Assembly (NCBI GenBank): GCA_963812795.1
Contig: CAWEWG010000017.1
Span: 310,001-374,000 of the forward strand
Source of the DNA: Hyphomicrobium_A sp963812795
GTDB taxonomy: Bacteria; Pseudomonadota; Alphaproteobacteria; Rhizobiales; Hyphomicrobiaceae
Direction: 5' to 3'
Length of the DNA stretch: 64,000 bases
This document shows positions 8,649-16,754 of this stretch, piece after piece. The number at the start of each line of letters is the position of its first letter. Within the stretch, counting starts at the first letter, position 1. Below the pieces are notes generated by a model. It did not search any database. It saw only the letters and a list, made by a program, of their open reading frames with translations, and was not told where the DNA came from. The position numbers were made by a program, and so were the translations under genes.

Positions 8649-10194
8649 TCAGTCGGCCGCCCCGACGCGCTCGAGGAGGCGCTTGTCGCGCCGGCGCTGA
8701 ACCGAGGAGGGGATGCGCATCGCCTCGCGGTACTTGGCCACCGTGCGCCGGGCAATGTCGATCCCGTCGCATTTCAGCCGTTCGACGATCTTGTCGTCAG
8801 ACAGCACGCTGGCCGGCGCTTCGCCGTCGATCATCTGCTTGATGCGATGGCGCACCGCCTCGGACGAGTGCGACTCGCCCTCGTCGTCGGCCGAAGCGAT
8901 GGCCGATGTGAAGAAATATTTCATTTCGAAGATGCCGCGCGGCGTCGCCATGTACTTGTTGGAGGTCACGCGCGACACGGTCGATTCATGCATCGATATG
9001 GCGTCGGCGACCGTGCGCAGGTTGAGCGGTCGCAGGTATTGGACACCGTGCGTGAAGAAGCCGTCCTGCTGGCGCACGATCTCTTCGGCGACGCGCATGA
9101 TCGTGCGCGCCCGCTGGTCGAGGCTCTTCACCAGCCAGTTGGCGGACTGCAGGCATTCGAGCAGGTAGTTGCGGTCGGCGGCCGATCCCGTCGCCTTCGA
9201 AACGGTCGTCAAATAGCTGCGGTTGACGAGCACGCGCGGCAGCGTCTCGGTGTTGAGCTCGATGATCCAGGATCCGTCGGGCGCCCCGCGGATCAACACG
9301 TCCGGCACGACCGGCTGCACCTGCACGGAGCCGAACTTGAGGCCCGGCTTGGGATTGAGCTTCTTGATCTCGGCGATGATCTCCAGCAGTTCGTCCATTT
9401 CGCAGCCCACGGCCTTGCGCAGGGCGGGGAAATTGTGACCGGCCAACAGGTGCAGGTTTTCGAGGAAACGGCTGACGATCGGGTCGTAGCGGTTCTGCTC
9501 TTTCAATTGCAGCGCCAGGCACTCGGCAAGCGAGCGGGCGAACACGCCCGGCGGATCGAGCGACTGCAGCGCGGCAAGAACCTTTTCGACCGTCTCCAGT
9601 GGCGCGCCCAGCTTTTCCGCGATGGCGGCGAGGTCGGCGCCGGGCAGATAGCCCGCCTCATCGACCATGTCGACGAGATACTGTCCGATCAGACGCTCGA
9701 CAGGATCCACGAGCACGAGCGGAACCTGCGCGCTCAAATGCTCGCGCAGCGAAACGTCGTTCGTCAGGAAGGCCTCGATGTTGACGTCGTCGCCGGATGC
9801 CCCGGACCGCTGGCGCAGCGACGCCCAGCCCGAAATCCCCGCCTTGCCCATTGGCGTTATCGGCGGGCGCCCCGTCCTGGTAGACGTTGTCGTATTCGGT
9901 GTCGAACGTGCTTTCCGGATCGGCCACCGGCTTTTCGAGGTCGACGAAGTTCGTCTCGCTCGCCGCCGACGTCTCCTCCGGCTTGCTGAATTCGGGGGGC
10001 TCGGAGGCATCGAGGCGGAGCGGCGCCTCGCGCCCTTCATCGGCTTCCAGGAGTGGATTGCGCTCGAGCTCCTGCTCCACGTACTGGGTCAACTCGATGT
10101 TCGACAGCTGAAGTAGACGAATGGCCTGCTGCAGCTGGGGTGTCATCACCAGCTGCTGGCCTTGCCTCATCTCCAGCTTTGTCGAAAGCGCCAT
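8649..10194 (-). CDS. rpoN: RNA polymerase sigma-54 factor RpoN (one frame change)
   Basis: Sigma-54 recognises -24/-12 promoters and needs an enhancer-binding ATPase. The N-terminal activator-interaction region is clear (LEMRQGQQLVMTPQLQQAI, then LLQLSNIELTQYVEQEL). It is followed by an acidic linker, the core-binding region, an HTH segment and the C-terminal RpoN box ARRTVAKYRE. The reading frame switches by one base near 9825-9845 in the linker, so the N-terminal 115 or so residues and the rest are in different frames; removing one base restores about 514 residues. Since the rest is perfectly conserved, an assembly error is more likely than loss. The gene lies 43 bases downstream of lptB. 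Confidence 0.93.
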
Positions 10195-10237
10195 GCGCGC
10201 GTCCAGTGTCTCGGCTACTGATGCGCGTACTGTCTAG

Positions 10238-11140
10238 TCAGCGCGCGTTAACGAACATGTCTCCGAGGTACACACGCCGCACGTCGTCGTTGGCTATGAT
10301 TTCCTCAGGCTTACCCTGTGTCAGAACCTGACCGTCGTAGATGATGTAGGCCCGATCTATCAGGCTAAGGGTTTCGCGGACGTTATGATCGGTGATGAGC
10401 ACGCCGATGCCCCGCTCGGTCAAATGCCGCACCAACTCCTGGATATCGCCGACAGCGATGGGATCGATGCCAGCGAAGGGCTCGTCCAGCAGCATGAATG
10501 ACGGGCCCGAGGCGAGTGCGCGGGCTATCTCGCAACGGCGCCGCTCGCCGCCGGAAAGCGCGATCGACGGCGACTTGCGAAGGTGCGTGATGCGGAATTC
10601 CTCGAGCAGGCTGTCGAGCTTCTCGCGCCGTTTCTTTGCCGACGGCTCGACGATCTCGAGCACGGCCATAATGTTCTTCTCGACCGTCAGCCCGCGGAAA
10701 ATGGAGGCTTCCTGCGGCAGGTAGCCGATGCCGAGGCGGGCCCGCCGGTACATCGGCAGCCGCGTGACATCCATGCCGTCGATGGTGATGTTGCCGGCAT
10801 CGGCAGGAACGAGGCCGGTGATCATGTAGAACACGGTGGTTTTGCCGGCGCCGTTGGGGCCGAGGAGGCCGACGGATTCGCCGCGACCCACTGCGAGGCT
10901 CACGCCGCGCACGACGAGGCGCTTCTTATAGCTCTTGCGCACGTGATGAACGGTCAGCCAGCCCTCGGCACCGAGGTGCTCCGGCGCGCCGTTCGGCGCA
11001 CGCTGCTGAGCGTAGCCCTGTGCCTCACCCTCCCACTCGTTGTAGGGCTCCGCTGGCGCACGCTTGTTGCCGAAGGAAAGGATTTTCAACACGTCGGGGA
11101 AACCTCGGTTGGGGGCCCGCAAGTGGCCCTCCGGCGCCAT
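10238..11140 (-). CDS. lptB: LPS export ABC transporter ATP-binding protein LptB
   Basis: A cytoplasmic ATPase that powers lipopolysaccharide extraction by LptFG and transport along LptC-LptA to the outer membrane. Walker A is GPNGAGKTT, the signature is LSGGERRR, and Walker B is FMLLDEPFAGID with the switch histidine in ITDHNV. The ABC domain starts about residue 60 (LTVHHVRKSYKKR). The first 55-60 residues after the ATG at 11140 are a non-conserved extension, and a later start is possible. The gene lies 41 bases after the LptC-LptA fusion gene and just before rpoN, so these form one operon. Confidence 0.95.
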   Translation of the reverse strand: MAPEGHLRAPNRGFPDVLKILSFGNKRAPAEPYNEWEGEAQGYAQQRAPNGAPEHLGAEGWLTVHHVRKSYKKRLVVRGVSLAVGRGESVGLLGPNGAGKTTVFYMITGLVPADAGNITIDGMDVTRLPMYRRARLGIGYLPQEASIFRGLTVEKNIMAVLEIVEPSAKKRREKLDSLLEEFRITHLRKSPSIALSGGERRRCEIARALASGPSFMLLDEPFAGIDPIAVGDIQELVRHLTERGIGVLITDHNVRETLSLIDRAYIIYDGQVLTQGKPEEIIANDDVRRVYLGDMFVNAR

Positions 11141-11181
11141 GGTGCGCCGATCGGGGGCCCTGTCAATCTGCGTATTGGCCG

Positions 11182-13188
11182 CTATTCACCTTCAGCGCGC
11201 GGGCTTCGAGCGCTCCAGCCCCCATCGGGATCGGATGCGCCGGCACGATCGCTAGCAGCGGCCGAAGGCTTCTTTTCGTCCGCCTTTTTGTCGCGAGGGT
11301 AAAAAATTGCGCTGGGGCGGGCTGCGGTGCCGGGACGCATGGTAAAGCCCTGCCCCTTCTTGTCGGTCGGCGCGGCCGTCGCCGACCATGCGGCGCCGGG
11401 GTCGTTGTGAATGACGCTCTCGCCGGTCAGCATGTCGATCGTCAGCTTCGATCCGCGTACGACGTTCTTCCCCTGCGTTAAGATGACGTCGCCACCCAGC
11501 ACGACCTGGTTCTCCTTGACGTTGAAGTCAGCCCAGTCGCCTGTGGCGTTCTGCCCGTTCTTGGATGTGACGATCACCGCGCCGCGGGCCTCGATACGCG
11601 TGATCTCCGCCGGAGCTTTCTTGTCGCCGGCGGTGTCCTCTTCGGCGAGCCCGGCGGCGCCGGTATAGAAGGCGCGCAGCTCGGAAGTGCGGACGATGAA
11701 GTCTGCCTGCACGGCGCGGACATCGCTCTTGAAGACGGCCTGCTTGGCGCGATCGTCGACGTCGAGGCGCCCTGCCTCCACGTCGATGGGTGCCGAAGGG
11801 TCGGTCTTGAACACGCCCACCGCACCGGTTGCCGCGGCTTTGGCGGCTTCGTCGGCGAGCTGTTGCACCCTTTGCTTGGGGGTTTGTGCTTTCTTCTCCT
11901 CGCCGCGATAGAAGCGGGTCGAGATGCGTCCCGGCTTCTCACCGGCGGCGGGGGACGAAAGCTGCGTGCGGCCCGTTGCGCGTTCGACGAACAGCCGTTC
12001 GCCCTTCAACTGATTGCGACCCTGAATGGCGACGACGCTTCCGGTCAGCAGAATGGTATCGGCCTGCTGATCGACCGTAGCCCTGTCGCCGGTGGCCCTG
12101 CGGTCGGCGCCAGAGGTCATCTCGACATCGCCGTCGACCACCGCCACCTGCTTGACCGCGTCGTAGTCGAAGCTGGAGCCGGTGACGCGGTCCTGCGGCG
12201 CTCGCGTCATGACGACGGGCGATTTGGAGAAGATACGCTTGATCTTGGTGCCGGCCCCCGGAGAGGTCGCAGCCTTCGTGGATCCGGCAGCGCCGGTCTC
12301 GCCACCCTCGTACTGCACCTCGAGCGCCGCGGTCGCCATGGCCGCATCGCCCTGACGCGCCTTCACGTTGCCGGTGAAGGTGGCGGTCTTGTCGGTATCG
12401 TCGACGTCGAGGCGGTTGGCGGTGATATCGATCGGCCCTTCGCCGCCGCCGAACATTGGCGTCGCCGGCGGCTTGGCGGGTGTCGGCGCATTCTCGGCTG
12501 CAGCATCAGGCTTGGGCGGGACGAGGTGCGCCTTGACGTCGTTGACGAAGGCGATCTCGCGGCTCTTGCTGAGGATGCGCATCTCGTTGGAGCGGATCGT
12601 CCCGGAGGGCATCTCGACGACCACAGGCTCCTTCGATGTGATGATGTTTTCGTTGGTCTGGATCGTCGCCGTCGACAACTTCGCTTTGAGGCCGCTGTCG
12701 GCGACGATGTCGATGCCGCCGGTCAGCTCGAGCTGATTGGTCTTGGTGTTGAATTCGCCCTTCGCCGCCGTCAGGTTCGTTTTCGATTTGTTGGCGTCGG
12801 TCATGTCGCCGGTGATGTCGTTGAGGCGCACGAATTCGGTGTTGACGAGATCCTGGATGGCCGTCTTGGCGCGGACGATGTACTTACCGCCGTCCTTGTT
12901 GAACCCCTCGTAGCTCGGATTATCCATGGTCAGGTTGTCGGGAAGGATGCTCGGCATCTCCAACTTAGGGAAGCCGCCGACCCACCCCGTCGTGTCGATG
13001 ATCATCGCAAAGTACAGAACCACGACGCCCGCTGCTGCACCGGGCAGCGAAAAACGCAGGGCCCGGACGATGCGCGTATGGCGACGTGCGCGCACGAGAT
13101 TGCGGGCCCGGGCGGCGGCCGTCGTGCCGCCGAAGGGGTCGGGTTGAGCCCACTCCTGCTCCGTGCCGAAATTGCTGGTCGTTGCCAT
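11182..13188 (-). CDS. LptC-LptA-LptA fusion: periplasmic LPS transport bridge protein
   Basis: A 668-residue protein that joins pieces usually encoded separately. Residues 40-60 form one inner-membrane helix (FSLPGAAAGVVVLYFAMII). Residues about 60-215 resemble the LptC beta-jellyroll. Two LptA/OstA modules follow: one starts at PIDITANRLDVDD (about 250) and the second at PIDVEAGRLDVDD (about 455). Each is followed by repeated beta-strand motifs ending in TQG or IQG with RG/KG turns. Low-complexity linkers rich in A, P and K separate the modules. It should form the membrane-anchored periplasmic slide for LPS, working with LptB downstream. No separate lptA is present nearby. It is intact, in one frame throughout. 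Confidence 0.9.
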   Translation of the reverse strand: MATTSNFGTEQEWAQPDPFGGTTAAARARNLVRARRHTRIVRALRFSLPGAAAGVVVLYFAMIIDTTGWVGGFPKLEMPSILPDNLTMDNPSYEGFNKDGGKYIVRAKTAIQDLVNTEFVRLNDITGDMTDANKSKTNLTAAKGEFNTKTNQLELTGGIDIVADSGLKAKLSTATIQTNENIITSKEPVVVEMPSGTIRSNEMRILSKSREIAFVNDVKAHLVPPKPDAAAENAPTPAKPPATPMFGGGEGPIDITANRLDVDDTDKTATFTGNVKARQGDAAMATAALEVQYEGGETGAAGSTKAATSPGAGTKIKRIFSKSPVVMTRAPQDRVTGSSFDYDAVKQVAVVDGDVEMTSGADRRATGDRATVDQQADTILLTGSVVAIQGRNQLKGERLFVERATGRTQLSSPAAGEKPGRISTRFYRGEEKKAQTPKQRVQQLADEAAKAAATGAVGVFKTDPSAPIDVEAGRLDVDDRAKQAVFKSDVRAVQADFIVRTSELRAFYTGAAGLAEEDTAGDKKAPAEITRIEARGAVIVTSKNGQNATGDWADFNVKENQVVLGGDVILTQGKNVVRGSKLTIDMLTGESVIHNDPGAAWSATAAPTDKKGQGFTMRPGTAARPSAIFYPRDKKADEKKPSAAASDRAGASDPDGGWSARSPRAEGE

Positions 13189-13209
13189 GCCGTTTACGGT
13201 AGCTGCCGG

Positions 13210-13285
13210 CTAGTGTGATGATCGAGAAATTCGCCGTCGTCAGCGGCGAAGTGTCGAGCGAATTTCTCGATCTGAATCACACTAG
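13210..13285. repeat. Palindromic CTAG-flanked element, copy 1
   Basis: An almost perfect inverted repeat. The left arm is 13210-13234 and the right arm 13258-13285, giving 25 paired bases with a three-base bulge (TGA at 13273-13275) and CTAG at both outer ends. The loop holds a second small stem (CGCCG/CGGCG). The right arm read in reverse aligns over 28 positions with the left arm of the neighbouring copy. Confidence 0.85.
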
Positions 13286-13297
13286 GAAACTTTGATT

Positions 13298-13374
13298 CTA
13301 GTGTCCCAATGATTGCGAAGCTCGCTCCCGACCCCAGCAGCGCGCTCTGGCGAGCTTCGCAATCGGGACGCTAG
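13298..13374. repeat. Palindromic CTAG-flanked element, copy 2
   Basis: Same architecture as the copy 12 bases away. The left arm is 13298-13325 and the right arm 13350-13374, with outer CTAG ends, a ten-base outer stem (one G-T type mismatch), a three-base bulge (AAT) on the opposite arm, and a 15-base inner stem. Differences from copy 1 in the inner stem occur on both arms together, so pairing is preserved. The elements lie between rnd and the LPS operon. Confidence 0.85.
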
Positions 13375-13502
13375 CGGCCGATACCGGGAAATACCCCGTC
13401 AATTGGGGTTATATTGGGACTGGCAGGCCGGCAAGTATCCGCGTCCGAGCGGTTCCGGGGGACTGGTGCCCCTCGTCGGCTGAAATGCCGCCGTCGCTAA
13501 CC

Positions 13503-14123
13503 TCAATGCGAGAAGATATCGTCCTCGCCGAAGCCGGCCAGATCGAGCTTGGCGCGCGTGTTGAGGAAGCCGAACGCCGCCTGGGCGAACGCTGCGCGGC
13601 CCTCCCGCGCCAGCATGGCGTCGAGCTTCGCCTTCAGGGCATGCAGATGCAGGACGTCCGATGCCGCGTAGGCGAGCTGTTGCTGGGAGAGCTCGCTCGA
13701 TGCCCAGTCCGAGCTCTGCTGCTGCTTCGATAGCTCGATGCCGACAAGCTCGCCGACCAAATCCTTGAGGCCGTGCCGGTCGGTATAGGTGCGTACCAGC
13801 TTGGAGGCGATCTTGGTGCAGTAGATAGGCGACGTCACCACGCCGAGGTTCTTCTCGATGACGGCGATGTCGAAGCGCGCGTAGTGGAAGATCTTGAGTA
13901 CTGCCGGGTCGGTCAGCAGGGCCTTGAGATTGGGCGCCGCGTAGTCGCTGCCGTCGAACTGCACAAGATGCGCACTGCCGTCGCCGGACGAGAGCTGAAC
14001 GAGGCACAGGCGGTCGCGATTGACGTTGAGGCCCAAGGTCTCGGTGTCGACGGCGACGCTCGGACCGAACGAGAGGCCTGCCGGCAGATCGTTCTTGTGC
14101 AGTGTGACGGAGGATTTAGCCAT
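13503..14123 (-). CDS. rnd: Ribonuclease D (short, exonuclease domain only)
   Basis: A 206-residue 3'-5' exoribonuclease of the DEDDy group acting in tRNA and stable-RNA maturation. The four acidic motifs are visible: VAVDTETLGL, the aspartate in FHYARFDIAVI, and YAASDVLHLHAL carrying the tyrosine and last aspartate. It lacks the HRDC domains of the 375-residue E. coli enzyme, which is normal for the short alphaproteobacterial form. It is on the same strand as the LPS operon, but about 315 bases with two hairpins separate them, so it is probably transcribed separately. Confidence 0.93.
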   Translation of the reverse strand: MAKSSVTLHKNDLPAGLSFGPSVAVDTETLGLNVNRDRLCLVQLSSGDGSAHLVQFDGSDYAAPNLKALLTDPAVLKIFHYARFDIAVIEKNLGVVTSPIYCTKIASKLVRTYTDRHGLKDLVGELVGIELSKQQQSSDWASSELSQQQLAYAASDVLHLHALKAKLDAMLAREGRAAFAQAAFGFLNTRAKLDLAGFGEDDIFSH

Positions 14124-14289
14124 CGTACTGGGCCCTCGGCTAGTGCGCTCGGCGTTGCGGGGCTGCGATGGGCAGCCGTCCCCTATACGCCTGAAAGCTT
14201 TAGGTTCGGTTCATCGGTCCGGCCTCGGGTCGCCGCTGCAAGGCGCCCACGCGGCAGGGACGAGGCGTGATGGGGTTCGATCGAGTGGC

Positions 14290-14376
14290 TGGTGCCCAGG
14301 AGAGGACTCGAACCTCCACGCCCTTGCGAGCGCCAGCACCTGAAGCTGGTGCGTCTACCAATTCCGCCACCTGGGC
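14290..14376 (-). tRNA. tRNA-Leu (anticodon CAG)
   Basis: An 87-base cloverleaf on the minus strand with acceptor stem GCCCAGG/CCTGGGC and a D-arm GCGGAATTGGTAGACGC. The anticodon stem is CCAGC/GCTGG around loop TTCAGGT (anticodon CAG). It has the long variable arm of a type II tRNA and a T-arm GGTTCGAGTCC. The 3' CCA is encoded at 14290-14292. Confidence 0.97.
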
Positions 14377-14519
14377 ACGGGCCGATGAGTTAGAGAGCGC
14401 CGCGTCCCTTGTCAATTATGTCTCGTGCGGCCGCGCGCATCCTTCCCAGGCGGGCTGCGCTCGTGTATTCCTGACGATCAGAGGGCGCGGGCGGGCGTCT
14501 GACCGAGGAGGAACCGGCG

Positions 14520-15507
14520 ATGGCGGATCGTCTCGACGATCAGGGGATTGCGACGGTTTTCGGCGGCTCGGGCTTCGTCGGCCGCTATGCCGTGGCGGCG
14601 CTGGCCAAACAGGGCTGGCGCGTGCGCGCCGCCGTGCGCCGCCCGGATCTCGCCGGCTTCCTGCAGCCGGCAGGTCTCGTCGGGCAGGTCGCACCCGTGC
14701 AGGCCAACCTGCGCTACCCGCAGTCGGTGCAGCGGGCCGTCGAACGGCGCCAAGTTCGTCGTCAACGCCGTCGGCGTGCTCGCTAGCGGCGGCAAGCAGA
14801 CGTTTCGCGCCATCCATGTCGAGGGCCCGCGCGCCATCGCCAAGGCCGCGCGCGAGGCCGGCGTGCGCCATCTCGTGCACATCTCGGCCATCGGCGCCGA
14901 TCCCAAATCGCCCTCGCGCTACGCGCGCTCCAAGGCAGACGGCGAGGCGGCCGTGCTGGAGGAGTTCCCCGGCGCCGTCATCCTGCGCCCGTCGATCGTC
15001 TTCGGTCCCGAGGACCAGTTCTTCAACCGTTTCGCCGCCATGGCGCGCATCTCGCCGCTGCTGCCGCTCATCGGCGGCGGGCGTACGCGCTTTCAGCCGG
15101 TGTTCGTCGGCGATCTGGCGCGCTGCCGTCGCCGCCATCGCCGCCGGTGCGGGCAAGCCCGGCACGATCTACGAGGCGGGCGGTCCCGAGGTGCTCTCCT
15201 TCCGCGAGCTGCTCGACCTGACGCAGGAGTGGGCCGGCCGGTCGCGCGGCTATCTGCGCGATGCCGTTCTGGCTCGCCAAGCTGCAGGCGCTGCTCACCT
15301 GGCCGCTGCCCAACAGCCTGCGGCCCGTCACCCTGGATCAGGTGCGCATGCTCCAGCGCGACAACATCGTCAGCGCGGCGGCAAAGAGCGAAGGCCGCAC
15401 CCTTGCCGGCCTCGGCATCGCATGCCCCGCACGGCGTCGCCGCCATCGTGCCGACGTATCTGGAGCGCTTCCGCGCGCGCGGCCAGTTCGCCAGCTACCG
15501 CACCTGA
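14520..15507 (+). CDS. NAD(P)-binding NDUFA9-like protein of the atypical SDR family (four frame changes)
   Basis: When the pieces are joined it is a 320-330 residue Rossmann protein close to the complex I subunit NDUFA9 group. The N-terminus is VFGGSGFVGRYAVAAL, then VRRPDL. Later come ISAIGADPKSPSRYARSKADGE and ILRPSIVFGPEDQFFNRFA. The C-terminus ends GVAAIVPTYLERFRARGQFASYR. The frame advances by one base near 14743, 15118, 15255 and 15417. At each site one inserted base explains it, for example an extra T in GCGCGCTGCC near 15123. The ATG at 14520 follows GAGGAGG. The family binds NAD(P)H and is linked to respiratory complex assembly or ubiquinone synthesis. The exact role here is unknown. 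Confidence 0.85.
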
Positions 15508-15522
15508 GCCGCACCGCGGACT

Positions 15523-15550
15523 AAAAAGGCTCCGGCGTGATGCCGGAGCC
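15523..15550 (-). terminator. Intrinsic terminator downstream of the DUF1150 gene
   Basis: On the minus strand a nine-base stem GGCTCCGGC / GCCGGAGCC (15528-15550) is followed at once by TTTTT. It sits 37 bases past the stop of the DUF1150 gene and ends the hsp20-DUF1150 transcript. Confidence 0.8.
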
Positions 15551-15586
15551 TCGCAGATCGCGTTTGATGCGGGCGCCAGCAGTGCA

Positions 15587-15858
15587 TTAGTGCACGCTGG
15601 CGATCTCCAGGTCATCGTCGATGGCATGGCCGATCGCGGCCTGCCGCGTGTCGGTAAGCGCCAAGGGGGTGCCGTCGGCCGCGTGCAACGAGAACAGGTT
15701 GATGCCCTGCGGGCAACCCCTCGATGGCCGGGAACATGCGGCTCGCTTCGTCGGTGGTGAGCGTCTTGATGTAGGCGACGACGCCTCCGCCGAGAGTGGC
15801 AAGCTCGTGCTCGGTCATGACATTGCGTGGGTCTAACATTCTTGTTGGCTTCGGTCAT
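15587..15858 (-). CDS. DUF1150 family protein (two frame changes)
   Basis: A small protein of about 90 residues. The restored sequence begins MTEANKN and continues with LDPRNVMTEHELATLGGG, then AYIKTLTTDEASRMFP and a C-terminus with LHAADGTPLALTD. This is the DUF1150 pattern found beside hsp20 genes in Hyphomicrobiales. Two single-base additions, near 15840 and near 15720, break it into three frames; removal of one base at each restores the family sequence. The function is unknown; the constant pairing with small heat-shock genes suggests a role in stress or chaperone regulation. It follows hsp20 on the same strand with a 133-base gap. Confidence 0.85.
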
Positions 15859-15991
15859 GACGCAACTCCTTCTGCAAGCCGGGCCCGGCGCGCCGCCAAC
15901 CGAATGCTGGCGGCGAGCGTATCGGCATCCCGGATCTGCGCCCACCGCTAAAACGCGCGATGTGGCTGTCTCGATGCAACGCTGACGCATC

Positions 15992-16420
15992 TTATTTTCT
16001 GTCGCTGATCTCGATCGTCCGCACCAGGCGCTCCGGCTCCAGGCGCTTCAGATCGATGGCGAGCAGTCCATCGGACAAGTCAGCTGATCTTACCTCAATT
16101 CCCTCCGCCAGCACGAACGTGCGCGTAAATTGTCGCGCCGCGATGCCGCGATAGAGATAGTCGCGTGACTTCTCCTCGGTCTGCTTGCCGCGCACGATCA
16201 ACTGACTGTCAGCCAGCGTGATCTCGAGTTGATCGCGCGTAAAGCCGGCGACGGCGAGCGTGATGCGCAAGGGTCTCGCCCTCGCCGTTGGCTGCGCCGA
16301 TGCGCTCGACGTTATAAGGGGGATAACCGTCGCCCGATCCTTTGTTGGCGCGATCGATCAGGCGTTCGATCTCCTCGAAACCCAAAAGCAGCGGGCTCGA
16401 CAGCAGGAAATGCGCGACAT
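15992..16420 (-). CDS. Hsp20 / IbpA-type small heat-shock protein (frame changes)
   Basis: A holdase chaperone that binds unfolding proteins. The alpha-crystallin domain is complete: ITLAVAGFTRDQLEITL, YLYRGIAARQFTRTFVL and the C-terminal ERLVRTIEI with an IEI motif. The N-terminal part (SSPLLLGFEEIERLIDR, then DGYPPYNVERI) lies in the preceding frame; one extra T near 16268 (CTTGCGCATC) separates them. The ATG at 16420 after AGGAAGG is in a third frame, and a missing T in the TTT run near 16408 would join it. The total would be about 142 residues. The upstream leader can form hairpins over the ribosome-binding site. Confidence 0.87.
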
Positions 16421-16425
16421 CCGTC

Positions 16426-16474
16426 GAAGGTCCTTCCTAAGCGACCTTCAACACGTGTACCCCGGAGCCGTGTT
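16426..16474 (-). promoter_or_regulatory. ROSE-like RNA thermometer candidate in the hsp20 leader
   Basis: Two adjacent hairpins lie immediately before the hsp20 ATG. The upstream one pairs AACACG with CGTGTT (16450-16474). The proximal one pairs GAAGGTC with GACCTTC (16426-16449). It encloses the sequence TCGCTTAGGAAGG, so the Shine-Dalgarno AGGAAGG is inside the hairpin next to a UCGCU element like the UYGCU of ROSE thermometers. Known ROSE elements repress rhizobial hsp20 genes at low temperature. Assignment here is by position and motif only. Confidence 0.5.
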
Positions 16475-16754
16475 AACCTTGGCCTCCGTCGGCCCAGCCC
16501 CCGAAGGAGCGCTGGTTTTACAGAGAACATATGGGCGACATACGGGGGGCGTTCAAGCGCCCCAGCGCGCGGCGCAAATGGCTCCCCGTCCCCCTGCAAC
16601 ACGGGCCTTGGAAGCCGGCCTGGCAGATGAACACGATGTCATTTGACATGGGGGGTGCGAACCCGAAGATGACGGCCAATGCGCGGTTTCGCCGAGCCGA
16701 CTGCGATAGCGGTTCACCTCCGGCCACCCATCCGGATCAATCGGGGTTCAATCG

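Noticed and set aside
11863..13218. A 451-codon plus-strand frame opposite the LptC-LptA fusion
   Set aside because: Antisense to conserved repeated beta-domains; no family features.
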